64,000 bases of DNA from NCBI RefSeq assembly GCF_014643595.1, contig NZ_BMJT01000004.1:62001-126000 (forward strand), written 5' to 3'. The translations under genes were made by a program, and so were the position numbers. The notes below the pieces were generated by a model. The model was given only the letters and a program-made list of their open reading frames with translations. It was not told the DNA's origin and did not search any database. Source of the DNA: Lysinibacillus alkalisoli. Its GTDB lineage: Bacteria; Bacillota; Bacilli; Bacillales_A; Planococcaceae. Positions 1 to 8,672 of the stretch are shown here, one piece after another; the stretch's first letter is position 1; each line of letters opens with the position of its first letter.

Positions 1-1
1 C

Positions 2-433
2 AACCAAGTGCAGCCATTATTAGCTGTGTTTTGTTCAACGATTGTCTATCAAGGCATGGCGGGTGCAGGGCAACATGCTAAAATGTGTAACCAAATCGCT
101 ATCGCATCTAATATGATTGGTGTATGTGAAGCCATTAGTTATGCCGAACGAGCAGGTTTAACGATTGATACCGTATTAGCATCTATATCTACTGGCGCAG
201 CAGGCTCTTGGTCATTATCTCATTTAGCACCACGCATGGCACAAAAAGACTACGAGCCGGGCTTTTATATTAAACATATGGTAAAAGATTTAGGCATTGC
301 TTTACAAGAGGCAAAACAAATGAATTTGACATTGCCAGGGCTTGAGATGGCTAATGAGATGTATCAGAAGCTAGTTGCGCAAGGTTATGGTGATAACGGT
401 ACACAAGCCCTTATTCGATTGTATGAAGTATAA
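2..433 (+). CDS. ykwC: YkwC-like 3-hydroxyisobutyrate dehydrogenase family protein, C-terminal part
   Basis: The reading frame is already open at the left edge, so the N-terminal Rossmann NAD(P)-binding domain lies outside the window. What remains is the all-helical C-terminal domain of beta-hydroxyacid dehydrogenases. It contains the G-x-G-x-x-x-K-x-x-x-N signature (GAGQHAKMCNQ), whose lysine is the family's catalytic residue, and a GAAGSWSL segment typical of the YkwC branch. These enzymes oxidise 3-hydroxyisobutyrate-like acids with NAD(P); the substrate of YkwC itself is not established. The GTG at position 8 is an internal valine, not a start. In B. subtilis ykwC also lies a few genes upstream of cheV, as here. 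Identification is firm at family level; the exact substrate is unknown. Confidence 0.85.
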   Translation, partial: NQVQPLLAVFCSTIVYQGMAGAGQHAKMCNQIAIASNMIGVCEAISYAERAGLTIDTVLASISTGAAGSWSLSHLAPRMAQKDYEPGFYIKHMVKDLGIALQEAKQMNLTLPGLEMANEMYQKLVAQGYGDNGTQALIRLYEV

Positions 434-463
434 CGAACAATTTTATGAAGCCTTTGTAAATTT

Positions 464-520
464 AACGTAAAAAATAACATGAATATGTCTCATAGAAAAC
501 GATTTATGAGATAGTACGTT
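464..520. other. nested inverted repeats ahead of the MFS gene
   Basis: AACGTA (464-469) pairs with TACGTT (515-520), and inside it TCTCATA (488-494) pairs with TATGAGA (505-511) around a 10-nt loop. There is no T-run, so it is not a standard terminator for the upstream dehydrogenase gene. It ends just before the ribosome-binding site of the next gene, so it could be a leader hairpin or a protein-binding site. Function unknown. Confidence 0.3.
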
Positions 521-541
521 AAGGAAAGCGAGGGAAAAGTT

Positions 542-1846
542 GTGAAGCAACAGCACACAGAACAGCGTAATCAATGGGCCATATATTTATCCTTGCCTAT
601 TATTTCATGGGCTTTATATGATTTTGCCAATACCATATTCTCTTCAAATATTAATACGATATTTTTTCCTTTTTATATGGATGAAGTATTAGGAAAAGAC
701 GAGGTTATGCAACAAGTAGCAAGCACATTTATTTCATATGCTAATGCAATTGCGAGCTTTTTCCTTGTGGTGTTTTCGCCATTATTTGGCGTAATGGTAG
801 ATAAAACAGGATATAAGAAACGTTTTATTGTATGGTTTGCTTCTATTTCTATCGCTTTTACATTTTTAATGGGCTTTTTTGCACGTATGGATGCAGGTGT
901 TTATTACTCAGGCGTGCCGTTAAGTTTATTACTAGTAGCCTTAAGTTTTATTATTGCTAAATTTTTCTTTAATGCTAGTTTGGTCTTTTATGATGCTATG
1001 ATGCCTGATTTAGGTACAGCTAAAGAAATGCCACTCATTTCTGGCTTTGGCGTAGCAGTCGGGTATTTAGGTACGTTAGTTGGTTTAACGGTGTATTTAT
1101 ATGTTGGCGATCATGATTTTCATAGAAGTTTTATACCGACAGCCATTTTGTATTTATTATTTTCTTTGCCTTTATTTTTTATTAATAAAGATACGCCAAT
1201 ACCTAAGGAACAACGAGAGAAATTTCGCTTCTTTGATGGCTATAAAGAAATCTATGTGACATATAAGGAAATGAAAGGGCATCGGAATATTTTTCGTTTT
1301 ATGTTAGCGTATTTCTTTTTAAATGATGCGATTGCGACTACGATTGCAATGATGGCTGTTTATGCGACAGCTATTGTTGGTTTTAGTTCAGGCGAATTTA
1401 TTATTTTATATTTAGTGTCTACGGTTTCAACAATTATTGGTTCTTTTGTATTTGGTTATATTACAAAAAGAGTAGGTTCACATAAAGCGGTTGCACTCGT
1501 GGCTGTCATTATGATTATTGCTTTAACACTAGCTGTCTTTGCAACAGCACAGTGGATGTTTTGGATTGCAGGTAGCTTGTTTGGTGTCTCTTTAGGCTCA
1601 ATGTGGGTAACGTCACGCACTTATATTATAGAATTATCACCAGAGGAAAAAAGAGGGCAGTTTTTCGGACTATTTGCCTTCTCAGGTAAAGTGTCGTCTA
1701 TCATTGGTCCTGCTGTTTATGGTACTGTAACGTTTGTTATGCGTGATTACGGCACACTGGCGAGTCGATTAGCCTTGTCTACATTAATTGTGATGACGGT
1801 TATTGGATTGATTGTACACCTACAAATAAAGGGAAAATCAGCATAA
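542..1846 (+). CDS. MFS transporter, UMF1/Atg22-like family
   Basis: A 434-residue membrane protein with about 12 hydrophobic segments. The N-terminus carries the SWALYDFANTIFSSNI motif characteristic of the UMF1 (Atg22-like) branch of the major facilitator superfamily, and an MFS loop motif follows near FSPLFGVMVDKTGYKK. Yeast Atg22 exports amino acids from the vacuole, but bacterial members have no settled substrate. The GTG start is preceded by GAGGGA at good spacing. It stands alone between the YkwC-like gene and cheV, all on the + strand. Family assignment is confident; substrate not inferable. Confidence 0.82.
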   Translation: MKQQHTEQRNQWAIYLSLPIISWALYDFANTIFSSNINTIFFPFYMDEVLGKDEVMQQVASTFISYANAIASFFLVVFSPLFGVMVDKTGYKKRFIVWFASISIAFTFLMGFFARMDAGVYYSGVPLSLLLVALSFIIAKFFFNASLVFYDAMMPDLGTAKEMPLISGFGVAVGYLGTLVGLTVYLYVGDHDFHRSFIPTAILYLLFSLPLFFINKDTPIPKEQREKFRFFDGYKEIYVTYKEMKGHRNIFRFMLAYFFLNDAIATTIAMMAVYATAIVGFSSGEFIILYLVSTVSTIIGSFVFGYITKRVGSHKAVALVAVIMIIALTLAVFATAQWMFWIAGSLFGVSLGSMWVTSRTYIIELSPEEKRGQFFGLFAFSGKVSSIIGPAVYGTVTFVMRDYGTLASRLALSTLIVMTVIGLIVHLQIKGKSA

Positions 1847-1876
1847 TCGCAAGTAGGAGAAATGTCTTGTATATGG

Positions 1877-1907
1877 TACAATTGAAGTATCAATATACCT
1901 TCAATTG
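1877..1907 (+). promoter_or_regulatory. possible -10 element overlapping an inverted repeat upstream of cheV
   Basis: TACAAT (1877-1882), preceded by TG one base away, reads as an extended -10 box. It overlaps the left arm of a 9-bp inverted repeat, CAATTGAAG (1879-1887) and CTTCAATTG (1899-1907), that ends just before the AAAGGAG ribosome-binding site. No good -35 box is visible. It could be an operator at the transcription start or a hairpin at the 5' end of the mRNA. Confidence 0.4.
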
Positions 1908-1924
1908 TAAAGGAGAGAGAGCAC

Positions 1925-2833
1925 TTGGAGCAAACAGGTATTCTGCTAGAAAGCGGCACAAATGAGCTGGAAATTGTAGAGTTTGAAGTCGCTAATAATA
2001 AATTCGGTATTAACGTTATTAAAGTAAAAGAAATCATTCAACCATTACCTGTTGTCTTTGTACCCCATGCACATGAGCATGTGGAGGGTATTATTCAATT
2101 ACGTGGTGAAGTTTTACCTGTAGTAGATATGTTAAAAGTGTTAGGCATTAAAGATGTAGAACGTAGCCCACAACAAAAATACATTGTTGCCGAATTCAAT
2201 AAACAACGTGTTGTTTTCCATGTCGATAACGTCACACAGATCCACCGCATATCATGGGACCAAATTGAAAAGCCATCTGATATGTATCAAGGCGGCGCGT
2301 CACAAGTTATTGGTGTCATTAAGCAAAACGAACAAATGATTTTATTACTCGATTTTGAACGCATTATGGTTGAAATTAATCCAGATTCGGGTATTAATGT
2401 AGAATCCGTAAAGAAATTAGGTAAGCGAGACCGTTCAGAGAAGAAAATTATTATTGCGGAAGATTCACCGCTTTTACGCAAATTGTTATTTGACACAATG
2501 AACGAAGCGGGATATGTGAATTTAGATTTCTTTGAAAACGGGCGAGATGCCTATCACTATTTAGAAACTATTGTTAAGGCAGATCCATCTAAAGATATTA
2601 CAAAACATGTCCAAATGGTAATTACAGATATTGAAATGCCACAAATGGATGGACATCATTTAACACGTAAAATTAAAGAGAATAGTGATTTAGCAGCATT
2701 GCCAGTTATTATCTTCTCTAGTTTAATCACAGATGATTTGCGTCATAAGGGTGAGCGTGTTGGTGCAGAAGATCAGATTAGTAAGCCAGAGATTGCCGAG
2801 TTAATTTTACGAGTAGATCAATTAATTTTATAA
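1925..2833 (+). CDS. cheV: chemotaxis coupling/adaptation protein CheV
   Basis: A 302-residue fusion of a CheW-like domain (about residues 10-155) and a response-regulator receiver domain (about 173-300). The receiver shows the acidic pair E179-D180, the phospho-acceptor D235 (ITDIEMPQMDG) and the conserved K287 (SKP). CheV links chemoreceptors to the kinase CheA, and phosphorylation of its receiver by CheA helps adaptation. The TTG start is preceded by AAAGGAG with about 9 nt spacing. It appears monocistronic. No other chemotaxis gene lies in the window; B. subtilis also keeps cheV away from the main fla/che operon. No sigma-D-type promoter was recognised upstream. Confidence 0.93.
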   Translation: MEQTGILLESGTNELEIVEFEVANNKFGINVIKVKEIIQPLPVVFVPHAHEHVEGIIQLRGEVLPVVDMLKVLGIKDVERSPQQKYIVAEFNKQRVVFHVDNVTQIHRISWDQIEKPSDMYQGGASQVIGVIKQNEQMILLLDFERIMVEINPDSGINVESVKKLGKRDRSEKKIIIAEDSPLLRKLLFDTMNEAGYVNLDFFENGRDAYHYLETIVKADPSKDITKHVQMVITDIEMPQMDGHHLTRKIKENSDLAALPVIIFSSLITDDLRHKGERVGAEDQISKPEIAELILRVDQLIL

Positions 2834-2946
2834 TTGAGCGTCCATCGCATCGTTGGCGTCCAAAAGTAAGTTAAAGCGTTGGAGCGCCCTTAAAGGTTGT
2901 TCTGACGTTTTTTTAACCTTAGTCATCTAGAAGGAAGGGTTTAGTC

Positions 2947-4491
2947 ATGCATCAAATAAAAACAGCAATTATCGATATTGGCTCAAATACAATGCGCTTA
3001 GTTATTTATAAATACGACCGACATGAAGGCTTACATGAAATAGGTAACATGAAAGTTGTAGCCAGACTACGCACATATATTTTGCCAACAGGCGAAATGA
3101 CAGAAGAAGGCATCGCATTATTAGAAGATACGTTGCGAGATTTCTTAATCATGCTAGATGATTTTGGGGTTAGTGATGTGAGGGCAGCAGCAACAGCAGC
3201 AATACGACAAGCAAGCAATCGCGACGAAATTATTACACGTATCCATCGCAACTTACAGTTAGATATTGAATTGTTATCTGAACAGCAAGAAGCGTATTTT
3301 GGTTTTGTCGGTGTGGCATATTCATTAGCAACACCATCAGCTGTAACGATTGATATTGGCGGTGGCAGTACAGAAATCACGTTGTTTAAAGATAAAGAAA
3401 TTGTGCACGCAAAAAGTTTTCCATTTGGCACAGTATCCTTAAAACAAATGTTTGTTAAAGGTGAGGTATTATCCAATTATGAGCAACAGCAGTTAGCTGC
3501 TTTTGTAAAAGATCAATTTGCACAAATTGATTGGATTACAGGTGTAGGTTTACCTGTTGTAGGCATTGGTGGGAGTGCACGGAACATTGCACAAGTACAT
3601 CAACAACGCATTAATTATGATTTGCCTGGTGTTCATGGTTACGAGATGAGCGCTGAAGATTTACGTCAATTAAATTATTTTTTAGGCGATTTAACATTTG
3701 GTGAATTAAAACAGCTAGATGGGTTATCGTCTGACCGTGCAGATATTATTTTGCCTGCATTAACGGTATTTCGCATATTATTAGAAATCGTAGGTACGAC
3801 TACCTTCCAATTAACAAAGAAAGGTCTGAGAGAGGGTCTTGTTATGGATCGCATTTTACAAGAAGATGCACAAGCTTTTTCTAAAGACCATGTTTTTGAA
3901 ACGCATGCTAAACAATTAGCAGCAGAATACAATCGTTCGGAAGAAGAATTGCAATACTTAACACATATTACAGAGCAAATGTATGAAGAGTGCTGTCGAT
4001 TATCGCTATTCTCATATGATGAACAAGACCGTAAATTGTTACTAAAAGCGGCAAAAGTTTATGGGATTGGCGAATACATTGAGCTTAGTTCAGCAAGTCA
4101 ACATACCTTTTATTTAATTGCCAATCAATCGATTGATGGTTTAAACCATAAGGACCGTATTCGAGTAGCATTGTTAGCATCCTATAAAAATAAAGATTAC
4201 TTTGCTCATTTTATTGAACCATTTGAAGCGTGGTTTACTGATGAAGAACTACATAAATTACGAGATTTAGGGGCGTTATTGAAATTTGTTTATGCCTTTA
4301 ATGTTTCGAAACGTCGTGTAGTCGATACTTTTACGATGCATAAAGAAGAGGGGCATGTTTGTTTAACTGTACAACTTAATAAACATGCAGCAGCTGAGAA
4401 ATACCAAGCAAGACGTCATCAAAAGCATTTAGAACGTGTCATTAAAGAAAATATAATCATACATTTTAATGAGGAAGGACTGGCGCAATAA
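2947..4491 (+). CDS. ppx: exopolyphosphatase (Ppx/GppA family)
   Basis: A 514-residue protein of the actin-like ASKHA fold. Phosphate-binding motif 1 (IDIGSNTMRL, residues 9-18) and motif 2 (DIGGGSTE, 136-143) are intact, and E115 in SEQQEAYFGF aligns with the catalytic glutamate of E. coli Ppx. A helical C-terminal HD-like region follows from about 310. It hydrolyses terminal phosphates from inorganic polyphosphate and, in some members, pppGpp. An AAGGAAGGG ribosome-binding site precedes the ATG. The stop overlaps the ppk start as TAATG, so the two genes are translationally coupled and encode opposing polyphosphate reactions. Confidence 0.93.
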   Translation: MHQIKTAIIDIGSNTMRLVIYKYDRHEGLHEIGNMKVVARLRTYILPTGEMTEEGIALLEDTLRDFLIMLDDFGVSDVRAAATAAIRQASNRDEIITRIHRNLQLDIELLSEQQEAYFGFVGVAYSLATPSAVTIDIGGGSTEITLFKDKEIVHAKSFPFGTVSLKQMFVKGEVLSNYEQQQLAAFVKDQFAQIDWITGVGLPVVGIGGSARNIAQVHQQRINYDLPGVHGYEMSAEDLRQLNYFLGDLTFGELKQLDGLSSDRADIILPALTVFRILLEIVGTTTFQLTKKGLREGLVMDRILQEDAQAFSKDHVFETHAKQLAAEYNRSEEELQYLTHITEQMYEECCRLSLFSYDEQDRKLLLKAAKVYGIGEYIELSSASQHTFYLIANQSIDGLNHKDRIRVALLASYKNKDYFAHFIEPFEAWFTDEELHKLRDLGALLKFVYAFNVSKRRVVDTFTMHKEEGHVCLTVQLNKHAAAEKYQARRHQKHLERVIKENIIIHFNEEGLAQ

Positions 4492-6638
4492 TGACAGAAG
4501 TAGTAGAAAATAAAAAATTAAATGATGAAGAATTATTAGAGGAGATTGCAAAGCCACAATATTATAATAACCGTGAGTTGAGCTGGTTAGCGTTTAATGA
4601 ACGTGTACTTGAAGAGGCGGAAGACCCTCGTAATCCTTTACTTGAGCGTTTGAAATTTTTAGCGATTTTTAGCTCTAATTTAGATGAGTTCTTCATGGTG
4701 CGTGTAGCAGGTCTACAAGACCAAGTGCGTGCTGGATTTCATAAGCCTGAAAACAAGTCAGGATTAACACCACTGGAGCAATTAACGCGTATTGCAGAAC
4801 GTACCCAGTCGTTAGTTAAGCGTCAAACAGAAGTGTATCATCATTTAATTTATGATTTATTACCAGAGCATAATGTGTATATGCGCGATATTAATGAACT
4901 TACAGATAAACAAAATAAATTTGTTGACCAATTATTTGCAGACACTATTTTCCCAGTAGTAACGCCAGTAGCTGTTGATGCGTATCGCCCATTCCCAACA
5001 TTGTTAGGGAAAACACTTAATATTTTAGTGCAATTAGAACAAGAAGATGCAGACCCAGAGAATCGTCAAAAAGTAGCTGTAGTACAAGTGCCATCTGTAT
5101 TAGGTCGCTTTGTAGAATTACCATCTAAAAAAGAAGGTCGCAGTGAATTTGTGTTGCTAGAAGATGTCATTACAAAACATATTGAGCAATTATTCTTTGG
5201 TTATACGGTAAAGTCTGCACAGGCTTTCCGTTTAACACGTAATGCTGATTTAACGATACATGAAGAGGGAGCTCGTGATTTACTTGTTGAAATCGAAAAA
5301 GAGCTGAAAAAGCGTAAATGGGGCGTAGGTAGCCGCTTAGAAGTACGTAAAGGTGAAATGAGTAAAGATGTATTAGATTACTTACTAAAAGAGTTTGAAA
5401 TTGAAAAGTCCGATGTCTTCCATATTGATGGGCCGTTAGATTTAACTTTTATGTTCCCATTTGTCAAAGCTATTTCTACAGGACGTGAGCAATTAGAGTA
5501 TGAAAGTTTCATTCCACAACGTCCATATGACTTATGTCTCGATGAAGATATTTTTGAAAAGACGCTACAACAAGATGTATTCTTCCACCATCCATTTGAG
5601 TCGTTTGCACCAATTGTAGATTTTATTGCTGAAGCAGCAGTGAATCCAGATGTGTTAGCTATTAAACAAACACTCTATCGTGTAAGTGGGAACTCACCTA
5701 TTATTCAGGCGCTTAAACAAGCAGCTGAAAATGGCAAGCAAGTTACAGTACTAGTGGAATTAAAAGCTCGTTTTGATGAGGAGAATAACGTACACTGGGC
5801 AAAACAACTTGAACAGGCAGGTTGTCTTGTGATTTATGGTATGAACAATTTAAAAACACATTCTAAAATCACACTTGTTGTACGTCGTCGACAAGGTAAA
5901 ATTGAGCGTTTTGTGCATTTAGGTACAGGTAACTATAACGATGCAACGGCTAAAATCTACACAGATATGGGTATTATTACAACAGATAAAGAGTTTGGGA
6001 TTGATGCGACGAACTTCTTTAACTATTTAAGTGGTTACACAGAAAAACCTAAGTTTAATCACTTAGTAGTAGCGCCGTTTGATATTCGTGATGAGTTTAT
6101 TCGTCTTATTGATGAGGAAATTGAATGCCATAAAAAATATGGTAATGGTCGTATCCGTGCGAAAATGAACTCTTTAACGGATAAAGATTTAATGATGAAA
6201 ATGTATGAAGCATCCATTGCAGGTGTGAAAGTAGATTTAATTATTCGTGGCATTTGTTGCTTACGTCCAGGCATACCAGGTATTAGTGAAAATATTACCG
6301 TTACCTCTATTGTGGGACGTTTCCTAGAACATTCTCGTATCTATTGCTTCCATCATAATGGAGAGGAGAAAATCTATTTATCATCTGCTGATATGATGAC
6401 ACGCAATATGATTAAACGTGTTGAAATTTTATTCCCGATTTATGCACAAGATGTGAAAGATCGCATCAATCATATTATGGATATGCAACTTGACGATACA
6501 GCAAAAGCACGTGTACAAGGTGCAGATAGTAAATACCGTTATAAAGATGTTGATCGTAGTGAAGGTGCAGAGCTACTCAATAGTCAAGAAATCTTTTTAC
6601 AAGAAGCGTTACAATCTGTATTAGAGAACGAAGAGTAA
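4491..6638 (+). CDS. ppk: polyphosphate kinase 1
   Basis: A 715-residue protein with the usual PPK1 layout: helical N domain, H domain, and two phospholipase-D-like C domains. H457 in KTHSKITLVVRR is the expected autophosphorylated histidine, and H614 in FLEHSRIYCFHH is the second active-site histidine. It reversibly transfers the gamma-phosphate of ATP onto polyphosphate. The start overlaps the ppx stop by one base, with AGGAAGG inside the ppx 3' end. Length and motifs are normal for an active enzyme. Confidence 0.96.
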   Translation: MTEVVENKKLNDEELLEEIAKPQYYNNRELSWLAFNERVLEEAEDPRNPLLERLKFLAIFSSNLDEFFMVRVAGLQDQVRAGFHKPENKSGLTPLEQLTRIAERTQSLVKRQTEVYHHLIYDLLPEHNVYMRDINELTDKQNKFVDQLFADTIFPVVTPVAVDAYRPFPTLLGKTLNILVQLEQEDADPENRQKVAVVQVPSVLGRFVELPSKKEGRSEFVLLEDVITKHIEQLFFGYTVKSAQAFRLTRNADLTIHEEGARDLLVEIEKELKKRKWGVGSRLEVRKGEMSKDVLDYLLKEFEIEKSDVFHIDGPLDLTFMFPFVKAISTGREQLEYESFIPQRPYDLCLDEDIFEKTLQQDVFFHHPFESFAPIVDFIAEAAVNPDVLAIKQTLYRVSGNSPIIQALKQAAENGKQVTVLVELKARFDEENNVHWAKQLEQAGCLVIYGMNNLKTHSKITLVVRRRQGKIERFVHLGTGNYNDATAKIYTDMGIITTDKEFGIDATNFFNYLSGYTEKPKFNHLVVAPFDIRDEFIRLIDEEIECHKKYGNGRIRAKMNSLTDKDLMMKMYEASIAGVKVDLIIRGICCLRPGIPGISENITVTSIVGRFLEHSRIYCFHHNGEEKIYLSSADMMTRNMIKRVEILFPIYAQDVKDRINHIMDMQLDDTAKARVQGADSKYRYKDVDRSEGAELLNSQEIFLQEALQSVLENEE

Positions 6639-6644
6639 TATAAG

Positions 6645-6678
6645 AAACCGCCAACAATTAATCGTTGGCGGTTTTTTT
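6645..6678 (+). terminator. intrinsic terminator of ppx-ppk
   Basis: An 11-bp perfect stem (AAACCGCCAAC / GTTGGCGGTTT) with an 8-nt loop is followed by seven T residues. It overlaps the stop codon of the convergent lipoprotein gene, so on the minus strand it falls within that gene's 3' end. Confidence 0.92.
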
Positions 6679-7617
6679 CATATCTTTAACAAAGATTTTT
6701 TCGAGTTGTAAAATATTTGCTTCTTCTCTTGCAAGCATAGGATTGATCTCTACAGTTGTGCGGTCGATAATGGACTCATTAGGCATAAGCCAGCGAATCA
6801 TTTGACCATTATGGAAATAGAAGCGGTTCTCGTGTTGAACAGAATTTTCATTAGGATAAAAATAGACGAAAAATAATTGGTCATTCATATAATAATAATG
6901 ATACGTCATATTGAGATGAGTGAGCATTACTTTTTTGTAGGTAGGTAATGTATAAATGGTGTAATGATCTTTTTTCTCCACATTCATTTGGTTGGCCTGA
7001 ATATTAGATTCAATCGTATTAAACCAAGTACGAATGGATTTTACTTTTGCGTCAATATCTTGTGAATGCCAAACCGTGTGTTCTTTTAACTGTAAAGGTT
7101 GGATCCTTTCAGCTAGTGGCAGCCCTAATGTCACTTCTTCTTTTTTACTTGTGATTACAATATTTTTAGCTCGCTTATTGGCAGTATTTTGATAGTAAAT
7201 ATGACCTTCTATCGTTTGTAATGGTTTAATTTTAGTGACAGTTAAAAAATCAGCACCAAATAAATCATTAGTTAACCACGTCATATCTTTTGTAATATCT
7301 TTTCCTTGTTCGTCTTGAATCATAAAGTGTTGTAATACATTTCTAGGGGTAACAACATGATTGCTCTCATTAAAAATAGAGACTTGTATCCCGTAAAATG
7401 TTTCATTGTCAGCTGTGGTGAAGGGTAAACTATTTTCTAATGAAATATGTAGGTCTTCAATCATACCATTCATAGGATGGTCATCCATGACTTTTTTAGC
7501 TGAAGCTTGTTTCTTTACAGTTTCTTTAGTAGGCGTGCATCCTGCGATTGTGAATAAGACAATACAAACGAAAAATAGTATGATTATTCGCCGAACGAAA
7601 TATAGCATGCGTATCAA
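6658..7617 (-). CDS. putative lipoprotein of unknown function
   Basis: A 319-residue protein with a basic N-terminus, a hydrophobic stretch and a lipobox (FTIAGC, Cys about residue 27), so it should be a surface lipoprotein. The mature part has an Ig/FixG-like feel around residues 55-165 (paired hydrophobic strands, LISLENSLPF-type segment) and a second globular region from about 175. I recognise no enzymatic motif. The TTG start at 7617 is favoured by AAAGGAAG about 6 nt upstream; an in-frame ATG at 7608 would give nearly the same signal peptide. It is convergent with ppk and appears to be a single-gene unit. Function not assigned. Confidence 0.65.
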   Translation of the reverse strand: MIRMLYFVRRIIILFFVCIVLFTIAGCTPTKETVKKQASAKKVMDDHPMNGMIEDLHISLENSLPFTTADNETFYGIQVSIFNESNHVVTPRNVLQHFMIQDEQGKDITKDMTWLTNDLFGADFLTVTKIKPLQTIEGHIYYQNTANKRAKNIVITSKKEEVTLGLPLAERIQPLQLKEHTVWHSQDIDAKVKSIRTWFNTIESNIQANQMNVEKKDHYTIYTLPTYKKVMLTHLNMTYHYYYMNDQLFFVYFYPNENSVQHENRFYFHNGQMIRWLMPNESIIDRTTVEINPMLAREEANILQLEKIFVKDMKKTAND

Positions 7618-7770
7618 TCAACTTCCTTTCTCAATAATAATGTTAATCGAAATGGCGCAAGAAATACATCCCTTTTTTGCTTTTTGTAGAAAAAAACGTT
7701 TTATGAAAGGTAAAAAAAGAAAAAACGAGCGTTAATTAGTATACAAAAAATATATGATATAGTAATATTA

Positions 7771-7788
7771 TGAATGAATATTCAGTTA
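7771..7788. promoter_or_regulatory. FadR-like operator upstream of fadH
   Basis: TGAATGAATATTCAGTTA matches the B. subtilis FadR operator consensus TGAATGAMTANTCATTCA at 16 of 18 positions by eye. It lies 21 bp before the fadH start, and fadH is a known FadR regulon member in B. subtilis. FadR represses fatty acid degradation genes until long-chain acyl-CoA accumulates. The site was read directly; binding is inferred. Confidence 0.68.
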
Positions 7789-7809
7789 TTAACATAAGGG
7801 GGAAATAGT

Positions 7810-8577
7810 ATGTTAAAAGGAAAAACAATAATTGTTACAGGTGGTTCAAGTGGTATGGGGTTATATATGGCAAGGCAATTTGTGACAGACGGTGCGAATG
7901 TTGTGATTACAGGACGTGATGAAGGACGTTTGGCAGAAGCAAAGCAGTTTATTGCAACTGCAGGTGCTACGATTGAAACATTTGCTATGGATGTACGTGA
8001 TCCTGAGATGGCAAAGGCAATGGTTGCTTATACTGTAGAGAAGTTTGGGCGAGTGAATGGGCTTGTCAATAATGCAGCAGGTAATTTTTTAGTACACGCT
8101 GAACAGTTATCGCCGAATGGTTGGAAGGCTGTTATTGATATTGTATTAAACGGAACGTTTTACTGTTCATCAGCTGTAGGTAACTATTGGATTGACAATA
8201 AACAACAAGGTGCTATTTTAAATATGGTCGCAACATATGCTTGGGGAGCAGGAGCAGGTGTTGCACATTCTGCAGCAGCTAAAGCAGGTGTTTTATCGTT
8301 AACACGCACGCTAGCTGTAGAGTGGGGCAGTCAATATGGCATTCGTGTCAATGCAATTGCTCCAGGGCCAATTGAGCGTACAGGTGGCTCGGAGAAATTA
8401 TGGGAGTCAGAAGAGGCTGCAAAACGCACCATCCAATCTGTGCCGTTACAACGTTTAGGTAAACCTGAAGAAATTGCAGACTTAGCGTCATTTATAATGT
8501 CTGATAAGGCAAGTTATATGAACGGGGAATGTGTGACATTAGATGGTGGCCAGTGGCTTAATCAACACCCATTTTAA
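7810..8577 (+). CDS. fadH: 2,4-dienoyl-CoA reductase FadH (SDR family)
   Basis: A 255-residue short-chain dehydrogenase with the cofactor motif TGGSSGMG (residues 11-18) and NNAAGN (about 87). It lacks the classical Tyr of Y-x-x-x-K: a serine sits there (HSAAAK), with a tyrosine 11 residues earlier (ATYAW). This is the arrangement of 2,4-dienoyl-CoA reductases, as in human DECR. It reduces dienoyl-CoA intermediates of unsaturated fatty acid beta-oxidation with NADPH. It closely resembles B. subtilis FadH (YkuF) throughout. The ribosome-binding site is AAGGGGG. A FadR-like box lies upstream. Confidence 0.93.
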   Translation: MLKGKTIIVTGGSSGMGLYMARQFVTDGANVVITGRDEGRLAEAKQFIATAGATIETFAMDVRDPEMAKAMVAYTVEKFGRVNGLVNNAAGNFLVHAEQLSPNGWKAVIDIVLNGTFYCSSAVGNYWIDNKQQGAILNMVATYAWGAGAGVAHSAAAKAGVLSLTRTLAVEWGSQYGIRVNAIAPGPIERTGGSEKLWESEEAAKRTIQSVPLQRLGKPEEIADLASFIMSDKASYMNGECVTLDGGQWLNQHPF

Positions 8578-8597
8578 AAAGGGAAGCGGATTCTTTT

Positions 8598-8624
8598 TTG
8601 AACAATATGTAAATGTGATATGAT
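8598..8624 (+). promoter_or_regulatory. candidate promoter of cbpB
   Basis: An extended -10 element TGATATGAT (8616-8624) follows TTGAAC (8598-8603). The spacer is 15 bp, shorter than ideal, so the extended -10 would carry most of the recognition. Confidence 0.45.
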
Positions 8625-8672
8625 AGTGGTGAACCTGTTCTCAAAGGGAGAGAGAAGAAGGAGAAGACTGCT

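Noticed and set aside
8-433. GTG at position 8 as the true start of the dehydrogenase gene
   Set aside because: The frame is open to the window edge and the protein would lack its whole NAD-binding domain; it is a truncated view of a longer gene.
2834-2946. Terminator of cheV from repeats GCGTCCA and the T-run near 2905
   Set aside because: The repeats are direct or imperfectly paired and do not form a clean stem next to the T-run, so I did not call it.
3006-3476. 156-codon minus-strand frame inside ppx
   Set aside because: Shadow of ppx codons; no start site, serine-rich nonsense composition.
7406-7735. 109-codon + strand frame over the lipoprotein signal region
   Set aside because: Antisense to a gene with a clear lipobox and ribosome-binding site; the end runs into low-complexity A-rich DNA.
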